Positions 7,637-15,272 of a stretch of 44,829 nucleotides of DNA are shown here, piece by piece. The position numbers and the translations under genes were made by a program. The stretch is from a virus: IMG/VR virus record IMGVR_UViG_3300025000_000177, positions 1 through 44,829 of that record, one strand, 5' to 3'. The notes beneath the pieces were generated by a model that saw only the letters and a list, made by a program, of their open reading frames with translations, made no database searches and was not told where the DNA came from. Position 1 is the first letter of the stretch; the number at the start of each line of letters is the position of its first letter.

Positions 7637-7915
7637 ATGTATTTAAGAAAAAAAGATTTAATTAAATTATTAAAACCATATAATGATAATGATATTATTA
7701 TATTACAGAAAGATTTTGAAGGTACTGGTGATAAAAAACCATTAGGGAAAATAAAAAAATGTGTTTATTTACCACATCCTCATGATAAACGTGCAGGTCA
7801 AACATATATCAGGAAATTATCTGATAAGTTAATAGCACAGGGATTTTCTGAAAAAGATTTATGTCCCGATAAAGCTAGAGGTTTACCATCAATAGTTTTA
7901 ATTCCGATTGAATAA
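7637..7915 (+). CDS. Small phage protein of unknown function (92 aa)
   Basis: Starts with ATG behind AAGGGGG. The N-terminus (YLRKKDLIKLLKPYNDNDIIIL) resembles the pattern of small phage proteins that begin with a helix and a P-D-I-V strand. It has a His/Pro-rich loop YLPHPHDKR in the middle and a conserved-looking C-terminus LPSIVLIPIE. Position in an operon of small accessory genes suggests an early, non-essential role. Confidence 0.7.
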   Translation: MYLRKKDLIKLLKPYNDNDIIILQKDFEGTGDKKPLGKIKKCVYLPHPHDKRAGQTYIRKLSDKLIAQGFSEKDLCPDKARGLPSIVLIPIE

Positions 7916-7941
7916 GAATTTAAAAAGGTAGGTGTTTTATA

Positions 7942-8277
7942 TTGGATATAGAATTTCTTATCTGATGTATTAATAAAAATGAATATGAGAAAGATAAATG
8001 TGTAATAACTTGTGATGGTAGAATTATTGATATAAGAAGAGGTTTGGCTTTAAATCCAAATACTCATAAGAAACTTTTATACACTGGGTTAAAAGATAAA
8101 AATGGTAAAAAAATATATAGTGGTTTTTTAGTGAAATATAAAAAATTCTTTTCAGAAAAAGAAGAAATTATTAAACCAGTAACTTTTAAAGATGGTATCT
8201 TTTATGCAGGATACCAATTAAAAGATATTAATTCAATTTGTAAGATTGTTGGTAATATCTATCAAAATATAATTTAA
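7942..8277 (+). pseudogene. YopX-like protein gene interrupted by in-frame TGA
   Basis: TTG 7942 follows AGGTAGGTGTT in the same arrangement as the real TTG starts at 11849 and 18922. After seven codons the frame meets TGA (7963-7965) and then stays open to 8277. The later part contains LYTGLKDKNGKKIYSGFLV, the hallmark N-terminal motif of YopX-family phage proteins (FTGLKDKNGKEIYEGDIV). A protein from TTG 8044 would keep this domain but has no usable ribosome binding site. The TGA could be a nonsense mutation or a separate short leader peptide. Confidence 0.6.
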
Positions 8278-8290
8278 ATACTGAATTAAC

Positions 8291-8329
8291 AAAATAATAG
8301 ACTAATAAATTTAGTCTATTATTTTTTTA
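8291..8329 (+). terminator. Rho-independent terminator
   Basis: Stem AATAATAGACTAA / TTTAGTCTATTATT followed by T6, ending the operon of small genes just before the SbcC-like gene. Confidence 0.85.
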
Positions 8330-8348
8330 TCTTTTTGGAGGTGAACTT

Positions 8349-11009
8349 ATGAAAATATTGTATTTATGTTTAAAAAATATGGCTAGTGTTTATTCTTCTA
8401 TGAAAAAAAAGATTATTGAAATAGATTTATCTAAATCAAAAAATAGAGTTATTTTATTAGTAGGTGATAATGGTTCAGGTAAAACATCTTTAATAAGTCA
8501 CTTACATCCTTTTGCATATCCTGGTAATATGGATGTTAGGAATAACACTAATTTAATAATAGAAGGTGAGAATGGTTATAAAGAAATACATATCAAAGAT
8601 GATGATATTTTATATGTAATTAAACATCATTATATTAATTCTAAAAACGGAATTAGTGTTAAGAGCTTTATATCTAAAAATGATATTGAACTAAACCCTA
8701 ATGGTAATGTTAATTCATTTAAAGAGTGTATTTTAATGGAGTTTTTATTAGAATTAGATTTCTTAAAATTAATTAGATTAGGTTCTAATGTAACTAATTT
8801 TATTGATATGAAAGCAACTGAAAGAAAAGGATTTACATCAGAGTTGTTATCCGATATTGATATCTATTCTCAATTCTTTAAAAAAATAAATGAAGATAGT
8901 AAATTATTAAGAGTTATGTTAAAATCAGTTGTTGATAAAATAGATAAGTTGAGAATTATTGATATTAAAGACTTAAAAAATGAAATAAAAGAATTAGAAA
9001 TAGAATTAAATAAGTTAAAGGAACATAGAGAGAATAATATAGGTCTAATATGGAAGTATAATACTACTATTGAATCAATAATACCTGATTCAATAGAATC
9101 ATTTAATAATGATTTAAAATCACATATTGAATTATTAAAAGATATTCATAATGAAATTCAATCTATTAAAAAGAAAAAGAGTAAAATGAATCTTATTATA
9201 ATAGGTGATGTTTCTGATAATATAAAAGAATTAGATAAAAATATATCTAATTCTAATAATAAAATTGAATCTAATAAAAATATGATTAGTTTTTATATTA
9301 CTCAATTAGATAAACTTTACTTAAAAAGAGATGAACTTAATAATGAATTAAAATACCTTATATCTGAAGTTGAGTATATTAAACTAAATGATTTTTATAT
9401 AGAGTTAAATAATAAACAGAGTGAATATAAAAAGATATTTAAAGACTTTAATCCTAAGTGTACTAAAGAAGAACTATTAAGAGCTTTAAGATTAATGCAA
9501 GAAATCAATAATATTATTTCTAATATTTATACTTTTAACTCTAATGCTGTAATTGAAGTAGTTAACCATATAATAAATAAGAATAATTTAGATGGGATAA
9601 TTAAAGAGAATATTCTTAGAATTGATGATAAAATGAATAAAAATAATATTAAACTTATGAATCTTAATCAGAATGGTTTAACTAATAAAGGATTATTTGT
9701 TATGTTTAAAGCACCAGGATGTAAAGAAAAAGAATGTCCTTATATTAATTTTTATGATAGTCATTCATCTAAATCAGAAACACCTATTGGGAAATTAAAT
9801 CAAGAAAATAATAATCTTGAAAGTAAAAGAGAATATTATTTAGCTATGGATTCTATTGGGAAAAATATGAGTTATATATATTTATTAATTAAAACTAATA
9901 AAGATTTATTAGATAAATTACCAGAAGAATTCTTTAATATAGATAATCTTCTTAATTGTATAAAAGAATTTATTTTGTTTTATAGTGAAGAAAAGATTAC
10001 TGAATACATTAGTGTTTTAGAAGATTATGAAGAATATTTATCTAATAGTATTAAGATTGAAGAAATTAAAAGAGAAATGATTTTTATAGAGAAAAGTTCT
10101 AAATCATTAAATATATTACAAGATGAAATAGGTAAGATTAATAATGAGATTAATTCATTAGAAAATAATATAGAAGAGTTAAAAGATATAAATACTCAAT
10201 TAAGTAACTCTATTGATAAATCTAATAATACTAAAGAATTATACTTATCATATACATTTTTAAATAATAGTTCAGTCTTATTGGAAGAAAGGTATAATAA
10301 GATTAATAACTATATTATAGGTAAGAAAAATAAGCTTCAAGAAACAGAAGTTTATTTTAATAGAATAGATATTTATAAGAAAGAAATAAGTAACTATGAT
10401 GTACATATAAAAAAAATAGAGGAAAAAATTAATAATACTAGGTTTAAAATAAGAGAATTTAAATCATTAAATGAAGAAAGAAATATACTTGAAGAACAAT
10501 TTGATGAAATCTTAGTAATTAAAGAATCCGTATCATCTAATAAAGGTATACCACTATTATTCATTCAATTATATTTAAAGAATACTAAATTAATTGTCAA
10601 TAATTTATTAGATATAGTTTATAAAGGTGAATTAGAAATAGATGATTTTGAAATTAATGAAAAGGAATTTAAAATCCCATATATTAGAAATAATATGAAA
10701 ATTGATGACATTATTCACACATCTCAAGGGGAAAGAAGCTTTGTTTCAATAGCATTATCATTTGCATTAATAGAGCAATCTATAAAGAAATATAATATCA
10801 TGTTATTAGATGAAATTGATGCTACATTAGATCAAAAAAATAGAATTATGTTTCTTAATATATTAGAGAAACAACGTGATATTATAAATGCTGAACAAAT
10901 ATTCATGATAACACATAATAACATGTTTGATAGTTACCCAGTCGATTTAATATTAACATCTGATGTTGAATTAGATAATTACAAGAACAAAAACATAATT
11001 TTTAAATAA
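8349..11009 (+). CDS. SbcC/Rad50-like (T4 gp46-type) recombination ATPase
   Basis: An 886-residue SMC-like ATPase that with an SbcD/gp47 partner would resect DNA ends for recombination and replication. Walker A GDNGSGKTS is at residues 39-47. A long coiled coil follows, interrupted near residue 460 by CKEKECPY, which resembles a zinc hook. The C-terminal lobe carries the ABC signature HTSQGERSFVSIALSF, Walker B MLLDEIDATLDQ, and the H-loop FMITHNN. Length is between T4 gp46 (about 560) and bacterial SbcC (about 1050). Start: ATG with TTGGAGGTG upstream. The nuclease partner is not in the window. A displaced copy of its last 13 codons lies at 11358-11396, see there. Confidence 0.92.
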   Translation: MKILYLCLKNMASVYSSMKKKIIEIDLSKSKNRVILLVGDNGSGKTSLISHLHPFAYPGNMDVRNNTNLIIEGENGYKEIHIKDDDILYVIKHHYINSKNGISVKSFISKNDIELNPNGNVNSFKECILMEFLLELDFLKLIRLGSNVTNFIDMKATERKGFTSELLSDIDIYSQFFKKINEDSKLLRVMLKSVVDKIDKLRIIDIKDLKNEIKELEIELNKLKEHRENNIGLIWKYNTTIESIIPDSIESFNNDLKSHIELLKDIHNEIQSIKKKKSKMNLIIIGDVSDNIKELDKNISNSNNKIESNKNMISFYITQLDKLYLKRDELNNELKYLISEVEYIKLNDFYIELNNKQSEYKKIFKDFNPKCTKEELLRALRLMQEINNIISNIYTFNSNAVIEVVNHIINKNNLDGIIKENILRIDDKMNKNNIKLMNLNQNGLTNKGLFVMFKAPGCKEKECPYINFYDSHSSKSETPIGKLNQENNNLESKREYYLAMDSIGKNMSYIYLLIKTNKDLLDKLPEEFFNIDNLLNCIKEFILFYSEEKITEYISVLEDYEEYLSNSIKIEEIKREMIFIEKSSKSLNILQDEIGKINNEINSLENNIEELKDINTQLSNSIDKSNNTKELYLSYTFLNNSSVLLEERYNKINNYIIGKKNKLQETEVYFNRIDIYKKEISNYDVHIKKIEEKINNTRFKIREFKSLNEERNILEEQFDEILVIKESVSSNKGIPLLFIQLYLKNTKLIVNNLLDIVYKGELEIDDFEINEKEFKIPYIRNNMKIDDIIHTSQGERSFVSIALSFALIEQSIKKYNIMLLDEIDATLDQKNRIMFLNILEKQRDIINAEQIFMITHNNMFDSYPVDLILTSDVELDNYKNKNIIFK

Positions 11010-11028
11010 GGGGATGGGGTTTTATTAA

Positions 11029-11331
11029 ATGAATTTAATTATTAAAATATTTGAAAATAAAATTGAGCAAACTCAAACATCATTAAATGTATATTACCAA
11101 ATATCTAAATACCTTTGGTGTCATATTACAGATTCAGGGGTTGATATGTTACTAAGAGAAGAAAAACGTTTAGCATGGTATAAAAAAGAATTACAACTAT
11201 TGAAGAGTTTTAATCAGTGTAACTGTTCAAGACTATGTAAATTCATAACATCACTAAAAAAAGAATATAAAAAATATGGTGGTATTAGAATTTATAAGTG
11301 TGAAAAATGTAATGGGTATTTCTCTAAATAA
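11029..11331 (+). CDS. Hypothetical zinc-binding protein (100 aa), probably an inserted gene
   Basis: Follows the SbcC-like gene by 19 bases with GGGGATGGGG as ribosome binding site. The N-terminal two thirds are helical (IFENKIEQTQTSLNVYYQ... EEKRLAWYKKELQLLK). The C-terminus has CNCSRLC and CEKCNGYF, enough Cys for one zinc site. It sits between the present 3' end of the SbcC-like gene and a displaced second copy of that 3' end, so it seems to have arrived by insertion. It does not resemble an HNH or GIY-YIG endonuclease. Confidence 0.7.
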   Translation: MNLIIKIFENKIEQTQTSLNVYYQISKYLWCHITDSGVDMLLREEKRLAWYKKELQLLKSFNQCNCSRLCKFITSLKKEYKKYGGIRIYKCEKCNGYFSK

Positions 11332-11357
11332 ATTATTTATTTTATTTAGGTAATTAT

Positions 11358-11396
11358 TTAAATAATTACAAGAATAAATATATAATTTTTAAATAA
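11358..11396 (+). pseudogene. Displaced 3' tail of the SbcC-like gene
   Basis: Read in frame this gives LNNYKNKYIIFK and a stop, against LDNYKNKNIIFK and a stop at the true end of the SbcC-like gene (10971-11009). Only two residues differ, and DNA identity is high over the 39 bases. Nothing homologous is seen upstream of it. It marks the original end of the gene before insertion of the ORF at 11029-11331. Confidence 0.7.
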
Positions 11397-11405
11397 TGAT
11401 AAAAA

Positions 11406-11415
11406 TATATATTAT
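11406..11415 (+). promoter_or_regulatory. Early-type promoter element TATATATTAT
   Basis: The element ends 34 bases before ATG 11450. Confidence 0.6.
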
Positions 11416-11449
11416 AAATTAAGAATAAATAAAAAAGGGAGATAATAAT

Positions 11450-11845
11450 ATGAAATATTTTCAAATACCATCAGAAGTTTATAAAATAAAAGTTAATGTA
11501 TTTATTAGTAATAACTGTCCTGGGGATATGAAACAATTTATTACTTTAACAATAAATTTAACAGAAAAACCATGGGGTTGTATATGTGGATATTGTAAAG
11601 AAAATGATACTTTATATTTTCATAAACCTTTTATAAATGAAAAAATAGATGATATGATATATATACAGAAGGAAATATTTAATAAATGTCAGGAATATTA
11701 TGATAAATTATCTAAAAGAATAGGTAAAAGAGGATTTATATATCTTAAAAATGATGAAACTGGACAATTGATGCTTTATACAAGAGGGGAATACACTGAT
11801 GAAATAATTAATTTTTTAAAGACTTTAAATAAAGGTAGGTGTTAA
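11450..11845 (+). CDS. Hypothetical protein (131 aa)
   Basis: ATG follows AAAAGGGAG at 8 bases. The N-terminal part is strand-rich (VYKIKVNVFISNNCPG... FITLTINLT), then comes WGCICGYCK, a C-x-C-x2-C cluster, then a helical segment. No known domain. First gene behind the promoter at 11406. Its stop codon touches the start of the following gene, so the two are translationally linked. Confidence 0.7.
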   Translation: MKYFQIPSEVYKIKVNVFISNNCPGDMKQFITLTINLTEKPWGCICGYCKENDTLYFHKPFINEKIDDMIYIQKEIFNKCQEYYDKLSKRIGKRGFIYLKNDETGQLMLYTRGEYTDEIINFLKTLNKGRC

Positions 11846-12352
11846 GTGTTGAAAGAAAATATAGATCAAACGCTTAAAGAATATAGAGAACTATGGTTTA
11901 ATGATATATCAAAGACATTTAAAGATTTTAAATTACCAGAATATATATGTAAAGTTTATGAAAAAACAAAATATGATAATTTAACAATTAATACTCTTTG
12001 GAAAGAATTTATAGAGATTGGTATGTTACAAGTAGTAAATGACAATATTTTTAATTATGAGTTAAGATATAAATGGAATAAGAATTTGATTAAAGTTTTC
12101 ATAACTAAGAAAAATTCAGATAATAAAGATGATGATGATTGTAGTTGGTACCAATTTATTTTTGATGGGACAGAAAATTATATTAATAGGTTATTAAAAA
12201 CTTTTGGTTGGAAACTTATTATTTATAATAAAGATAATATTTTATTTTTACCGATTAGAACTAAGTTATTTGATTATAAACACTGTTTTTTATTACAAAA
12301 TGATTTTATAACAATTACAACAAATAAAATTAAAGAAATAAAAATAAAATAA
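11846..12352 (+). CDS. Hypothetical protein (about 168 aa)
   Basis: Starts at GTG 11846 or TTG 11849, directly after the stop codon of the preceding gene. The AGGTAGGTGTT stretch before it is the same one seen at other TTG starts here, which favours TTG 11849. An acidic stretch NKDDDDDCSW lies near residue 112. The rest is rich in aromatic residues and Lys. No domain recognised. Confidence 0.68.
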   Translation: MLKENIDQTLKEYRELWFNDISKTFKDFKLPEYICKVYEKTKYDNLTINTLWKEFIEIGMLQVVNDNIFNYELRYKWNKNLIKVFITKKNSDNKDDDDCSWYQFIFDGTENYINRLLKTFGWKLIIYNKDNILFLPIRTKLFDYKHCFLLQNDFITITTNKIKEIKIK

Positions 12353-12413
12353 TTAATGAAAGTTTATTGTTATCCAATGAATTTTAAAATTATTATAAAT
12401 AAGACTGATTATA

Positions 12414-12482
12414 TTGGATAAAAATGTAGTAATTGATAATATTAAAAGATCTTTACTTAAAACAATAAAAGGTTCTCATTAG
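12414..12482 (+). pseudogene. Truncated 5' copy of a small gene (22 codons)
   Basis: TTG, then DKNVVIDNIKRSLLKTIKGSH and TAG. Bases 12417-12476 match 12731-12790 in 55 of 60 positions, but the frame ends where the inserted membrane-protein gene begins: the TAG overlaps its ribosome binding site. Probably a duplicated gene start left at an insertion flank. Confidence 0.55.
12417..12476 (+). repeat. 60-bp direct repeat, copy 1
   Basis: Five mismatches to 12731-12790. The two copies flank the 12499-12711 ORF. Confidence 0.85.
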
Positions 12483-12498
12483 GAGGTTACACAATAAA

Positions 12499-12711
12499 AT
12501 GGTAAAAGATTCATTATTTCTTATTATGTTTATTGGTATAATGTCATTATTCAATATATTTTTAACAATACCTATATTAAAAGAAATATGGTTAAATAAT
12601 GATTATTTAATTGTATTTAAAATATTAATTGAAATTTTTACAGGTTTATTTTTATTTGCAATTTCTTTTATTATTACTAGTATATTAACTTTTGGTGCAT
12701 TTGGTGAATAG
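12499..12711 (+). CDS. Small two-span membrane protein (70 aa)
   Basis: AGGAGG lies 12 bases before ATG 12499. Two hydrophobic segments are clear, residues 6-26 (LFLIMFIGIMSLFNIFLTIPI) and about 41-66, separated by a short polar loop; this would be a membrane hairpin. Small membrane proteins of this kind in phages include holins and superinfection-exclusion factors. No lysin neighbour supports a holin, so the role is open. The gene lies exactly between two copies of a 60-bp direct repeat. Confidence 0.68.
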   Translation: MVKDSLFLIMFIGIMSLFNIFLTIPILKEIWLNNDYLIVFKILIEIFTGLFLFAISFIITSILTFGAFGE

Positions 12712-12730
12712 TTTCCTTATCATATAAATA

Positions 12731-12790
12731 GATAAAAATGTAGTGGTTGATAATATTAAAAGATCTTTACTTAAAATGATAAAAAGTTCT
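12731..12790 (+). repeat. 60-bp direct repeat, copy 2
   Basis: See copy 1 at 12417-12476. This copy continues into a longer open frame. Confidence 0.85.
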
Positions 12791-12898
12791 GAATTTGATA
12801 ATAAAATATTAGCCTTAATTGATGAGTTAATAAAAAAATATCCAAATAGTGATATTAATAGTAAAATTGATATAAGTTTTAATATAAAAGAAAAATAA
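12743..12898 (+). CDS. Small hypothetical protein (51 aa), start uncertain
   Basis: The frame is open from ATA 12728 to TAA 12896-12898. The first possible standard start is GTG 12743, with no ribosome binding site. In the upstream repeat copy the position equivalent to ATA 12728 is TTG, so this copy appears to have lost its start. The peptide is a charged helix (FDNKILALIDELIKKYPNSD) with an amphipathic C-terminus. It may not be expressed. Confidence 0.4.
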   Translation: MVDNIKRSLLKMIKSSEFDNKILALIDELIKKYPNSDINSKIDISFNIKEK

Positions 12899-12919
12899 TA
12901 AGGAGAGTGTATTATAACA

Positions 12920-13768
12920 ATGGATAGACAAGTTCAAAAGGCATGGTAGGAATTTAGGGATAGTGGTATGCTTTGGTATACTAACATGAATATTCATGTA
13001 TTTGGTTGGGCTATTGTTGTTAATGCTAAGATGATAAAGAAATAACAAAAGTATATCCACAAAGAGTTAAATACAGAGGATTTAGTGAGAAAAGTAACGA
13101 CACTGGTTATGAAAAAGTTACTAAATTTTTAAATCAACAATATATGAATATTCCTGAAAAGTTAGATTTAAATATACAGATTGGTTCAGACACACATGAA
13201 TTAATTAAATGGAATGATTTTAAAAATACGGGATTATTTTCATGGATACAATTATTACTTGCTGTATTTAAATGGAGAATAGAAGAATTTTATATTAAAG
13301 ATGAAGAAGATATTAAAGAAATTAAATCAGTTTACCTTCCGTTTAGAACAAATGAAAGTCTTCATGTAAAATTTTTCAATAATATGAATAAAACTAATAT
13401 TAGGGACTATATAAATAAAAATTCTAAACATCTATTGGGAGATTTTATTGAAGATGACAAAATAGGAATAATTAATTGTAAATGTATGTCACAAACATCT
13501 TATCATATAATAGATAATAATAAACAAGAATATAATTTTTGTAAAAATTGTCTTAAAAAACTTTTACTTAATTCTACTAACAATATATTTCCTATTTTAA
13601 TTCCTAATAAAAATATAGAAATATATAGAAGAAATAATTTTAATGAACATTGTATAAATTGTAATATACCTATGGGACGGACTGTCATTTTCAATATTTA
13701 AAAATGATATATTTAGTAAATATTTATGTTTAGATTGTTGTATGTTCGGAATTATTAACACAAAATAA
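12920..13768 (+). pseudogene. Degenerate gene: conserved small phage protein joined to a zinc-binding domain
   Basis: From ATG 12920 (AGGAG upstream) the translation follows a small Firmicute phage family: AWEEF-DTGLLW---- LH-FGWAIVV then KEVYPARVKFRGF. Here it reads KAW, TAG (12947-12949), EFRDSGMLWYTNMNIHVFGWAIVV. A one-base loss near 13028-13042 then moves the continuation ITKVYPQRVKYRGFSEK into the next frame. That frame runs on into the 185-aa stretch from 13144, with CKCMSQ, FCKNC and HCINCNI zinc-type pairs. After 13690 a second shift, one extra T in a T4 run, separates the final part SIFKND...CLDCCMF, which ends at 13768. One in-frame stop and two frameshifts indicate decay, unless these are sequencing errors. 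Confidence 0.6.
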
Positions 13769-13799
13769 AAGAATGATATAAAAATAAGAGGTGATAATT

Positions 13800-13964
13800 T
13801 TGTCAATGTTTAGCGATACTGCATATGATAATGTAATTGAAAAGATTAATGATGAGAAAAAAGAATTAGAGATTAAACTAAAAGAAAACCTTGAAGATTT
13901 AGAGTTACAAGGAATGATTAAAGGGTTAAATAAGGCTATAAAAATAGTAGCAGGTTGTTATTAA
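13800..13964 (+). CDS. Small coiled-coil protein (54 aa)
   Basis: TTG 13800 lies 8 bases behind AAGAGG; ATG 13806 is the alternative. The peptide is almost entirely a charged helix (NVIEKINDEKKELEIKLKENL) with heptad-like spacing and a short hydrophobic C-terminus. Function unknown. It ends at a bidirectional terminator shared with the converging gene on the other strand. Confidence 0.6.
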   Translation: MSMFSDTAYDNVIEKINDEKKELEIKLKENLEDLELQGMIKGLNKAIKIVAGCY

Positions 13965-13970
13965 TTAATA

Positions 13971-14012
13971 AAAATAATAGATATGGATAATTATCCATAT
14001 CTATTATTTTTT
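13971..14012. terminator. Bidirectional terminator between converging genes
   Basis: A nearly perfect 16-base stem around GATATGGATAATTATCCATATC, flanked by A-rich and T-rich sides, works for both strands. Confidence 0.88.
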
Positions 14013-15130
14013 TATTCATCATTCATGTTAGAAAAATATTCTGTAACTCTATAACTTCGTCCTCTTGAATCCGTTGCATATAGTCCATCAGGACTAAATT
14101 TTATTTTACCAACATCCCTTTTAGATGGTACGGGGTAATCAAATATCTGTTGTTTATCTTTATCTATTGCGATAAATTCCCATTCACCAGTATCAACACA
14201 TTTTTTTATATGAAGTTTCACTTCTAAATTTTCATATTCAATATATTTACTACCCTCACTACTTCTAAAAGGATTGTTTTCATTTTCTAATCTAGAACTA
14301 ATAAAATCATTATAATTTTTAAATTCTTTTTCATTATATCCTTCTATATCTTTGTCATCAGATTCTGAATCTATTGAATCTATTATTCCACTATAAACAT
14401 CTTTATTATTCATTTCTTTTAGAAAATCAGAACGACCATGATTTACAATAGCTTTAAGATAGGATGATGCTAAATGTTCTGATGTTAATGTATTTTGAGC
14501 AGCATCTTTTTTACTTTCTGATTTAAGTTTCAAATCAATAATAGATTTTTTAACTGAAGATATTTCTTTTAATATATTTAATTTACTTTGTTTAGAATTT
14601 AATACCAATGAACCTATATCAAAAACAAATTTACTAATACCCCTAACCTTACTACCATCCAAACTTTTATATTTTTTTTCTAATTCTTTACCAAATACAC
14701 TAGTTTCATCTAATAATTTATACAGTAAAGTTATTTCAGCAGCAAATTCTTTACTAAAGTCTTCTTTCTGTTTTAGTTTTTTATAATTACCGCCTTGTTC
14801 ATTGATGATTAAATTACTTATATCATCATCATCGTCATCTCTAAGTAATTGATCTAAATCTAATAAATTACTATCCTCATTTCTTTCATTATATTCTTCA
14901 TTATCTGTTATACTTTTTATTTCTCCACCATCCATTAATTCTATATCATGTAATTTACTCTTCTTCTTCTTCTTTTCTTTTTTAGAGTTTTTTATTGAAG
15001 ATAAAGTAAATGAATTATTTTTTTCATTTTTTTGTTGATTATGTGAAGTTAGAGAACGAATTCCTTCTAATAACTCTTTATCTTTCATTGGTATTTTAAT
15101 ATCAACAGTAAATAATTTATCTTTACTCAT
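14012..15130 (-). CDS. Probable virion protein of unknown function (372 aa)
   Basis: ATG at 15130 with GGGGG 9 bases upstream is preferred to the in-frame TTG nine bases earlier. The N-terminal 30 residues are ordered, then comes a Lys-rich tract (NSKKEKKKKKSK) and an acidic tract with DDDDDD. A helical middle follows, and the C-terminal 75 residues look beta-rich with a conserved-looking end (KIKFSPDGLYATDSRGRSYRVTEYF). The long low-complexity linkers resemble inner-head or decoration proteins of jumbo phages. A late-type AACA-N6-TA element lies 16 bases upstream, supporting late expression. No homologue recognised. Confidence 0.72.
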   Translation of the reverse strand: MSKDKLFTVDIKIPMKDKELLEGIRSLTSHNQQKNEKNNSFTLSSIKNSKKEKKKKKSKLHDIELMDGGEIKSITDNEEYNERNEDSNLLDLDQLLRDDDDDDISNLIINEQGGNYKKLKQKEDFSKEFAAEITLLYKLLDETSVFGKELEKKYKSLDGSKVRGISKFVFDIGSLVLNSKQSKLNILKEISSVKKSIIDLKLKSESKKDAAQNTLTSEHLASSYLKAIVNHGRSDFLKEMNNKDVYSGIIDSIDSESDDKDIEGYNEKEFKNYNDFISSRLENENNPFRSSEGSKYIEYENLEVKLHIKKCVDTGEWEFIAIDKDKQQIFDYPVPSKRDVGKIKFSPDGLYATDSRGRSYRVTEYFSNMNDE

Positions 15131-15146
15131 AAGTTCCAACCCCCTT

Positions 15147-15158
15147 TATTATTGTGTT
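15147..15158 (-). promoter_or_regulatory. Late-type promoter element AACA-N6-TA
   Basis: On the minus strand AACACAATAATA ends 16 bases before ATG 15130, the shortest spacing of the set. Confidence 0.55.
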
Positions 15159-15226
15159 TTGTTAATTAATTCATATACTATAAATACTATTGTAGATAGA
15201 TTTTAGTATAGTTTAATTATTCCGAT

Positions 15227-15238
15227 AACAAATTTTTA
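15227..15238 (+). promoter_or_regulatory. Possible late-type promoter element AACA-N6-TA
   Basis: AACAAATTTTTA ends 34 bases before the polymerase start codon. Spacing is longer than the typical 26-29, so this is less certain. Confidence 0.4.
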
Positions 15239-15272
15239 AATAAAAAATATTTAAATTGGTGGTGATTTGTAA

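Noticed and set aside
6544-12949. Use of an alternative genetic code
   Set aside because: The interrupted genes contain TAA, TGA and TAG, all three stops also end intact genes here, and large structural genes have no internal stops.
12920-13768. Programmed -1 frameshifting or T4 gene 60-type bypassing in the zinc-domain gene
   Set aside because: No proper slippery heptamer or take-off/landing pair was seen, and the frame continues directly after the TAG. Decay or sequence error is simpler.
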